Source: Bacillota bacterium (GTDB taxonomy: Bacteria > Bacillota > Dethiobacteria > Dethiobacterales > Dethiobacteraceae). Taken from it: 40,297 nt of DNA. A program made the position numbers and the translations under genes. The stretch lies in NCBI GenBank assembly GCA_012523945.1, contig JAAYSO010000113.1, forward strand, positions 1-40,297. Direction: 5' to 3'. Below are positions 36,355 through 40,297 of the stretch, in pieces (within the stretch, counting starts at the first letter, position 1; each line of letters begins with the position of its first letter). The notes beneath the pieces were generated by a model. It did no database searches, had not been told where the DNA came from, and saw only the letters and a program-made list of their open reading frames with translations.

Positions 36355-36383
36355 AGCTTATCAAATTAGACAAAGCCTGTCAA
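36355..36383 (-). promoter_or_regulatory. Promoter of the riboswitch-permease transcript
   Basis: A perfect -35 TTGACA (36378-36383), a 17-bp spacer and a partial -10 TAAGCT (36355-36360), placed about 10 bases before the purine aptamer. Confidence 0.6.
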
Positions 36384-36428
36384 TATCCTTTACTTTTCCC
36401 GTAAAATCCTGTTGTTTATAAACGGAGC

Positions 36429-37505
36429 CTACTGGCCGCCGTATTTAATTCTTGACTGCTTGTATAATTCCTCCCGGAAAGCGGGCGTTAAGAATTCAGA
36501 AGCATAGAAATTGAGCATGGACGGTTTGTCAGGACGGCAGAACTTCTCTACATAATCCCTGGCGGCAGCTCTCTGTTCTTCCTCACTGGCATCGGGAGCA
36601 ATCGGGTCCGGCATGACACCCAGAATCAGCTTATCTCCGTACATTTCATACAGTTTCTGTGTGTCATTCATAGGCTGCGGGTTCCAGGAATCCCAGCCGG
36701 CGGCAATAATATTAGGTACTTGCTTTTCAATCATGCCGCAGGAGTGCAGGTCTGCATATAAACCGCGGGCATGCAAGTGATCCGTAACTTTTTTCATGGC
36801 CGGAACAATCATTTCCGCGGCTGTGGCCGGGGAAAAGAATGTGTCTTTCTGTGCGCCCCAGTCATCATGGAAGCAGAAGCAGTCAATGTCCGGCAGATAT
36901 TCCAGATGCTTGTCGATGAGTCTTATGTACAGATCAGACAGTCTGTCAAAAAGTGCTTTGACAGCATCTTGTTGATCTTCATCAATCAGCGCCATGACGG
37001 CATTTTCAAAATCCATAAAGGAAATTAAACGCTCAAACCAGCCGTTCATAATCCAGACAATATTAAAAACACCTTTGTCCATGGTGATGTTTTTGGCACT
37101 GGCTTCCCAGTCCCAGCTATCTATATCCGGCCAAACCAGTTTTTCTTCCCACTCGTTTGCATCTTTCAACAACGGGTTGCCCGGCTCTACCATGGAACCG
37201 CCGGCCACGGGCACATATACCCATTCTACCCCGAACATATCTTTTACAGGGCCCTCTAGCGGCTGCATGGGTGTATCCTCAAAAACAAAAGCACGGGCCA
37301 CATTATCAGGGTTGGCTCTGGGGGTAAAGAAACGCGTTTCAATATTTGTAATTTGCCAGATTGGTTTTCTTTCCATGGTGGCAATGTATGCTTCTCTTCT
37401 TGTCACCGGGAAATCATACAGTGGGGTTGGGGGTGCCCCCGGCATCATACTGGGTATTTCACTGACAACTTTTAATTCAGCCTCATTAAATTTCAGGTGA
37501 TGCAA
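36429..37505 (-). CDS. UroD-family methyltransferase (corrinoid-type)
   Basis: A 358-361-aa uroporphyrinogen decarboxylase-superfamily protein. This branch is not a heme enzyme: metal-site motifs FHDDWG (His216-Asp217-Asp218 from the GTG at 37514) and LHSCG (His257, Cys259), followed by WNPQPMND, fit the MtaA/MtbA-like Zn methyltransferases that move methyl groups between corrinoid proteins and C1 carriers or methoxy compounds. Such proteins are common in acetogens and methylotrophic anaerobes. No corrinoid protein or activator lies beside it. The start is TTG 37505 with AAGGAG eight bases upstream, or GTG 37514, which overlaps that site. Confidence 0.8.
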   Translation of the reverse strand: MHHLKFNEAELKVVSEIPSMMPGAPPTPLYDFPVTRREAYIATMERKPIWQITNIETRFFTPRANPDNVARAFVFEDTPMQPLEGPVKDMFGVEWVYVPVAGGSMVEPGNPLLKDANEWEEKLVWPDIDSWDWEASAKNITMDKGVFNIVWIMNGWFERLISFMDFENAVMALIDEDQQDAVKALFDRLSDLYIRLIDKHLEYLPDIDCFCFHDDWGAQKDTFFSPATAAEMIVPAMKKVTDHLHARGLYADLHSCGMIEKQVPNIIAAGWDSWNPQPMNDTQKLYEMYGDKLILGVMPDPIAPDASEEEQRAAARDYVEKFCRPDKPSMLNFYASEFLTPAFREELYKQSRIKYGGQ

Positions 37506-37616
37506 ATTTTTCACTCCTTTTGAAAATTTTTTATATATATTATTACAGAATTATACGCCCTTTGCCTCACTTTCTCCTGCCATCTGAATTTTACTTTTCA
37601 TTTTTTCCAGAACTAA

Positions 37617-37649
37617 ACCCTATAAACCTTATCTTTAGGCTTATAGGGT
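37617..37649 (-). terminator. Hairpin after the amidase gene
   Basis: An imperfect 12-bp stem ACCCTATAAGCC/GGTTTATAGGGT with a nine-base loop, followed by TTAGTTC on the minus strand. The weak U run makes it a fair but not strong terminator. Confidence 0.55.
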
Positions 37650-37669
37650 CAAACTTTCCGGCGGAAACT

Positions 37670-38398
37670 TTATGATTTGGACAGGAATTGAAAAAATCTG
37701 TGCAGCATGGTCACAGCCTGCTCCCTGGTGATGGCTCCCTGCGGGTTTGAGCCGTCTGTAATACCCTTTTGTATCGCCCACTGCCAGGCCTCTCCGGCCC
37801 AGTCACTGGGCAGGTCTTTAGTCTCTTGCGCACCGGTTTCTGCCAGCGCTGCCTTCACCTCTGCCCGGAAAAGATCCATATCCTTTCCGTGCCGGGGGAA
37901 CCAGTGCATAACATCGGCCCGATTGGAGGCAATACCTAATTTATACCCTTCACTGTGACAAATAATATTTTTCTCCGTTAAAGCAAACAGTTTGCAAAGA
38001 TAGACACAAAGCTCCACGGCTTCCCGGTACACCCGGCCGAAGTATACCGGATCATTTAACCCGTCTTCACAGATTTCAAAACCAATATGCGTATTATTTG
38101 CCGCTCCGCCTGCATGCCACCCCCTGTGATCCCATGGCAGAGTTTGATAGGTGGCAATACTGCCGTCCTTTAATTTGCCAATAAAGGCGTGGACACATTT
38201 TTGCTGCCCGTCCGGTCGCGGCTGGTTCCAGTGGTTGCCATAGAGGTTTTTCCCCAAGAGGCCGTCATCCGGTCCCACATAGCGTCGTAAATTGGGATTA
38301 TTTGCCCCGGTGCTATGCACCATGATGCCCTGCACGGTAATTTTTTGTCCGGCCCGATAGCATTCGTTTTCAGTCAGAATCAGCTTCCGCAGATTCAT
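37670..38398 (-). CDS. N-acetylmuramoyl-L-alanine amidase (Amidase_2) with SLH-like C-terminus
   Basis: A 242-aa protein without signal peptide. The Amidase_2/PGRP-like domain is at about 20-180: the zinc ligand His28 (GIMVHSTGANN), substrate-binding WDHRGWHAGG and THIGFEICED (102-111), and late DVMHWFPRHGKDMD (His165). It should cut the amide between MurNAc and L-Ala. Residues 197-238 (SDWAGEAWQWAIQKGITDG...ITREQAVTMLHRFFQF) match one S-layer-homology motif. The absence of a signal peptide suggests a phage-endolysin-like origin or release by lysis, though no phage genes lie nearby. GGGAGGTG precedes the ATG. Confidence 0.88.
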   Translation of the reverse strand: MNLRKLILTENECYRAGQKITVQGIMVHSTGANNPNLRRYVGPDDGLLGKNLYGNHWNQPRPDGQQKCVHAFIGKLKDGSIATYQTLPWDHRGWHAGGAANNTHIGFEICEDGLNDPVYFGRVYREAVELCVYLCKLFALTEKNIICHSEGYKLGIASNRADVMHWFPRHGKDMDLFRAEVKAALAETGAQETKDLPSDWAGEAWQWAIQKGITDGSNPQGAITREQAVTMLHRFFQFLSKS

Positions 38399-38570
38399 GT
38401 ACTCACCTCCCGCCGTTTAGAAATCTTAACATATTGCTTTAACAACAATATATACATCCGCCATCACAGTGGTGCCTTCGGAATACAACAGCATAACAGA
38501 ACATCTTGGCATTAATGATAAGCCCTAATAATAGGGCTTTTGTTATCAATGACAATAGCCAAAGCAAAGA

Positions 38571-38604
38571 GCCCCTTGTGGATGCAGAATAATCCTCAAG
38601 GGGC
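38571..38604 (-). terminator. Terminator of the MATE gene
   Basis: A stem GCCCCTTG/CAAGGGGC with an 18-base loop that partly pairs, followed on the minus strand by TCTTTG. A second short hairpin AGCCC/GGGCT with TTTTG on the plus side lies at 38521-38542. No gene is seen in 38399-38627. Confidence 0.65.
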
Positions 38605-38627
38605 ATTTTAGGCAGATCTGTCCTGCT

Positions 38628-39992
38628 CTAGCTGCGCACGCTTTGTGTAACATCTTTAATCCAGCGGCCCGATCTTACCCTGGCAGCCGCCAAAATGCAC
38701 TTAACCATTTCTTCAACCATGGTCAGGGCATAAACAAAATGAATCGGCAATCTAAAGACAAAGGCACCCAGTAAAGTTAAAGGCACACCAATAAACCACA
38801 TGGTAAAACCTTCTATAATCAGGGCCTGCCTAGCATCACCGCCACCTCTCAAGACCCCGGTGATCAGGATAATACATACCATCCTCACCACCAGAACAGC
38901 CGCCATAATGTATAAAATGATCTGGGTGGAATATGCCACCTCGGCAGAAACATTAAATAACTTAATAATAAAGGGTGAAGAGATAGCCAAGGCTGCTCCT
39001 AAGGTAATGCCTGCAAACAAAGAAAGTGAAATGGACTTGCGGGCATATTCTAGACTCAACTCTTCCTGTCCCGCCCCGATACTGTTGCCAATCATGACTG
39101 AAGCGGCGGCAGAAAGGCCGAAAATCACGATCATAAACAGATTATTAATGGTATTGCCAATTTGGACTGCAGCCACAGCCTGGCTGCCCATGCGCCCATA
39201 AACGGCAACGTAGACAATACTGGCAAGCCCCCAGCAGATATCATTTAAAACCACAGGCATAACTGTTTTGTAAACATCTTTAATGTAAGAAAAAGTAAAG
39301 TCAAGCATTTCTTTAATTGAAGCAGCAATTACTTCTTTGCCAAGATATACAGCCAGGATTAAAGCTACAGTCTCAACAATTCTGGCAATTACCGTGGCTA
39401 TGGCGGCTCCCTGCACACCCAGAGCCGGCAGACCAAGATTACCGAAAATCAAGGCATAGTTTAAGACTACATTGCAAATTAGCCCCAGTACACTGAGGAA
39501 CATGGGTAAAACCGTATTGCCGATTGACCTGAGGGCAGACTGGTACATAAAGGTAATGGCTGAAAACAGATAAGCGATTAATATAATCTGCAAGTATTGG
39601 GAGCCTAGCTTTAAAATCAGCGGTTCTTGATTAAAAAGTGCAATAATCATTTTTGGCTTGCTGATGCCTACGGCAATAAACAGAACGGCAATGGCAGTCA
39701 CGGAAGACAAGCCGAGCCCTAAAATTCTTTTAATATTCACAGTATCGCGTTTTCCCCAGTATTGGGCAATAAAAATACCACAACCTGAACAGATACCAAT
39801 TAAGACCATGTGGAAGAAAAAGAAATACTGGTTTGCTATCCCTACGGCAGCGATTTCAGTCTCCCCCAGCCGGCCCACCATGATGGTATCAACCATATTT
39901 AAAAATTGCCCCAAAAAGTTTTGGATCATAATGGGCACAGCTATCTGCATTACTTTTTGATAAAATTGCCTATCCTTTGCCAAAACGTTCAT
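38628..39992 (-). CDS. MATE-family efflux transporter
   Basis: A 454-aa multidrug and toxic-compound extrusion protein with 12 predicted membrane helices in two homologous halves. Typical motifs are IAVPIMIQNFLGQFLNMVDTIMVGRLGE at the first helix pair, AAVGIANQYFFFFH, and a second-half counterpart AVAAVQIGNTINNLFM plus VMIGNSIGAGQEELS. It exports cationic compounds using Na+ or H+. The start ATG at 39992 has AAGGTGGG eight bases upstream; a GTG at 40031 has no site and lies in an upstream hairpin. It is a single-gene unit. Confidence 0.92.
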   Translation of the reverse strand: MNVLAKDRQFYQKVMQIAVPIMIQNFLGQFLNMVDTIMVGRLGETEIAAVGIANQYFFFFHMVLIGICSGCGIFIAQYWGKRDTVNIKRILGLGLSSVTAIAVLFIAVGISKPKMIIALFNQEPLILKLGSQYLQIILIAYLFSAITFMYQSALRSIGNTVLPMFLSVLGLICNVVLNYALIFGNLGLPALGVQGAAIATVIARIVETVALILAVYLGKEVIAASIKEMLDFTFSYIKDVYKTVMPVVLNDICWGLASIVYVAVYGRMGSQAVAAVQIGNTINNLFMIVIFGLSAAASVMIGNSIGAGQEELSLEYARKSISLSLFAGITLGAALAISSPFIIKLFNVSAEVAYSTQIILYIMAAVLVVRMVCIILITGVLRGGGDARQALIIEGFTMWFIGVPLTLLGAFVFRLPIHFVYALTMVEEMVKCILAAARVRSGRWIKDVTQSVRS

Positions 39993-40025
39993 CCTTACCG
40001 CCCACCTTAATTTTTGCAAAATATT

Positions 40026-40050
40026 AACCACTCAAATAAAAAGAGTGGTT
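40026..40050 (-). terminator. Hairpin upstream of the MATE gene
   Basis: An 8-bp stem AACCACTC/GAGTGGTT with a nine-base A/T loop, followed by AATATTTT on the minus strand. It may end a transcript entering from the right edge or sit in the MATE leader. Confidence 0.5.
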
Positions 40051-40297
40051 ATTTGTTTTCTGCCTTACGGCTCTTTTATGCTGTATGACGGCACAACGCA
40101 TCCATTATATCGTTAATATACAGTTTTGTAAACCAAAAAGGGCAATCCCCCCTTGGCGCCCTTACTCTATTCCCACTCGATTGTTAAAGTTTTATTCGTC
40201 GTTATTCCTATTGTTTTCTGTTATTCCTATTATTCATATTATCAAAATTATTGCCATTTTTATAGTTTATAAATTTTTTTGCTGCCATTTTGCTACC
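40051..40297. other. Gene-free AT-rich right edge
   Basis: No open frame of useful length is seen. A hairpin GGGC...GCCC (about 40137-40162) has TTTTT on the minus strand and looks like a terminator for a gene beyond or decayed in this edge. The last 110 bases are very AT-rich, with two copies of ATAGGAATAAC on the minus strand. Confidence 0.4.

Noticed and set aside
40168-40220. Minus-strand TLTIEWE-stop followed by a terminator, recalling the GuaA C-terminus
   Set aside because: The frame has a stop only 17 codons upstream and several more beyond, and the preceding residues do not match GuaA. At most a decayed remnant.

Overview
The window is a stretch of chromosome from an anaerobic, moderate-GC Firmicute, most likely class Clostridia and possibly near the Peptococcaceae or Desulfitobacteriales. 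The signs are Bacillus/Clostridium-type gene sets (yerC-pcrA-ligA, gatCAB, PurF with Fe-S ligands, CsoR), strong AGGAGG ribosome sites with frequent GTG/TTG starts, a Gram-positive type SOS box, a small c-type cytochrome, a cobalamin adenosyltransferase, a UroD-type methyltransferase and a tRNA selenouridine synthase. The genus cannot be fixed from sequence alone. Almost everything is on the minus strand. The exceptions are a left-truncated AI-2E-type membrane protein and one MFS transporter.

Layout, left to right. 1-5.0 kb: AI-2E-family protein (end only), copZ-csoR, mnmH-trmL (two tRNA wobble-base enzymes), a GreA-like factor with a terminator-like leader hairpin, initiator tRNA-Met, a DUF2007 protein and an unknown 145-aa protein. 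5.2-7.6 kb: an MFS transporter convergent with a CPBP-type membrane protease. 7.9-16.7 kb: a housekeeping block, gatC-gatA-gatB, a cupin and a diheme cytochrome, ligA, pcrA and yerC. Its order resembles the B. subtilis yerC-pcrB-pcrA-ligA...gatCAB region, without pcrB. 16.8-20.8 kb: a three-gene accessory operon, described below. 21.1-24.9 kb: a type-4 uracil-DNA glycosylase and a DnaE polymerase under a promoter with an SOS box. 24.9-28 kb: an MBL-fold hydrolase, cobO and a second MFS transporter. 28-34.6 kb: the purine genes purE-F-M-N-H-D. 34.7-36.4 kb: a guanine/hypoxanthine permease behind a tandem guanine aptamer plus ykkC-family (probably PRPP) riboswitch. 36.4-40 kb: a UroD-type methyltransferase, an amidase with an SLH-like motif and a MATE transporter.

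The most unusual system is the operon at 16840-20833. Its first gene encodes a 560-aa secreted/membrane protein (signal peptide, ectodomain, one transmembrane helix, cytoplasmic part). It ends in eight consecutive Cys-His-Ser/Asp-Ala repeats plus a ninth cysteine. The second gene is a radical SAM/SPASM enzyme with a PqqD-like peptide-recognition domain at its N-terminus. The third is a four-helix membrane protein. Both junctions are ATGA start/stop overlaps. I infer that the radical SAM enzyme modifies the Cys-repeat tail, so that a large membrane protein would carry a RiPP-like modified tail. This is inference, not demonstrated.

Other notable signals: five copies of a small dispersed repeat with self-complementary ends, all in the same orientation and lying between transcription units; an SOS-controlled DnaE with an apparently degenerate PHP domain; and the tandem purine riboswitch, which couples purine salvage to guanine and PRPP levels next to the de novo purine genes.
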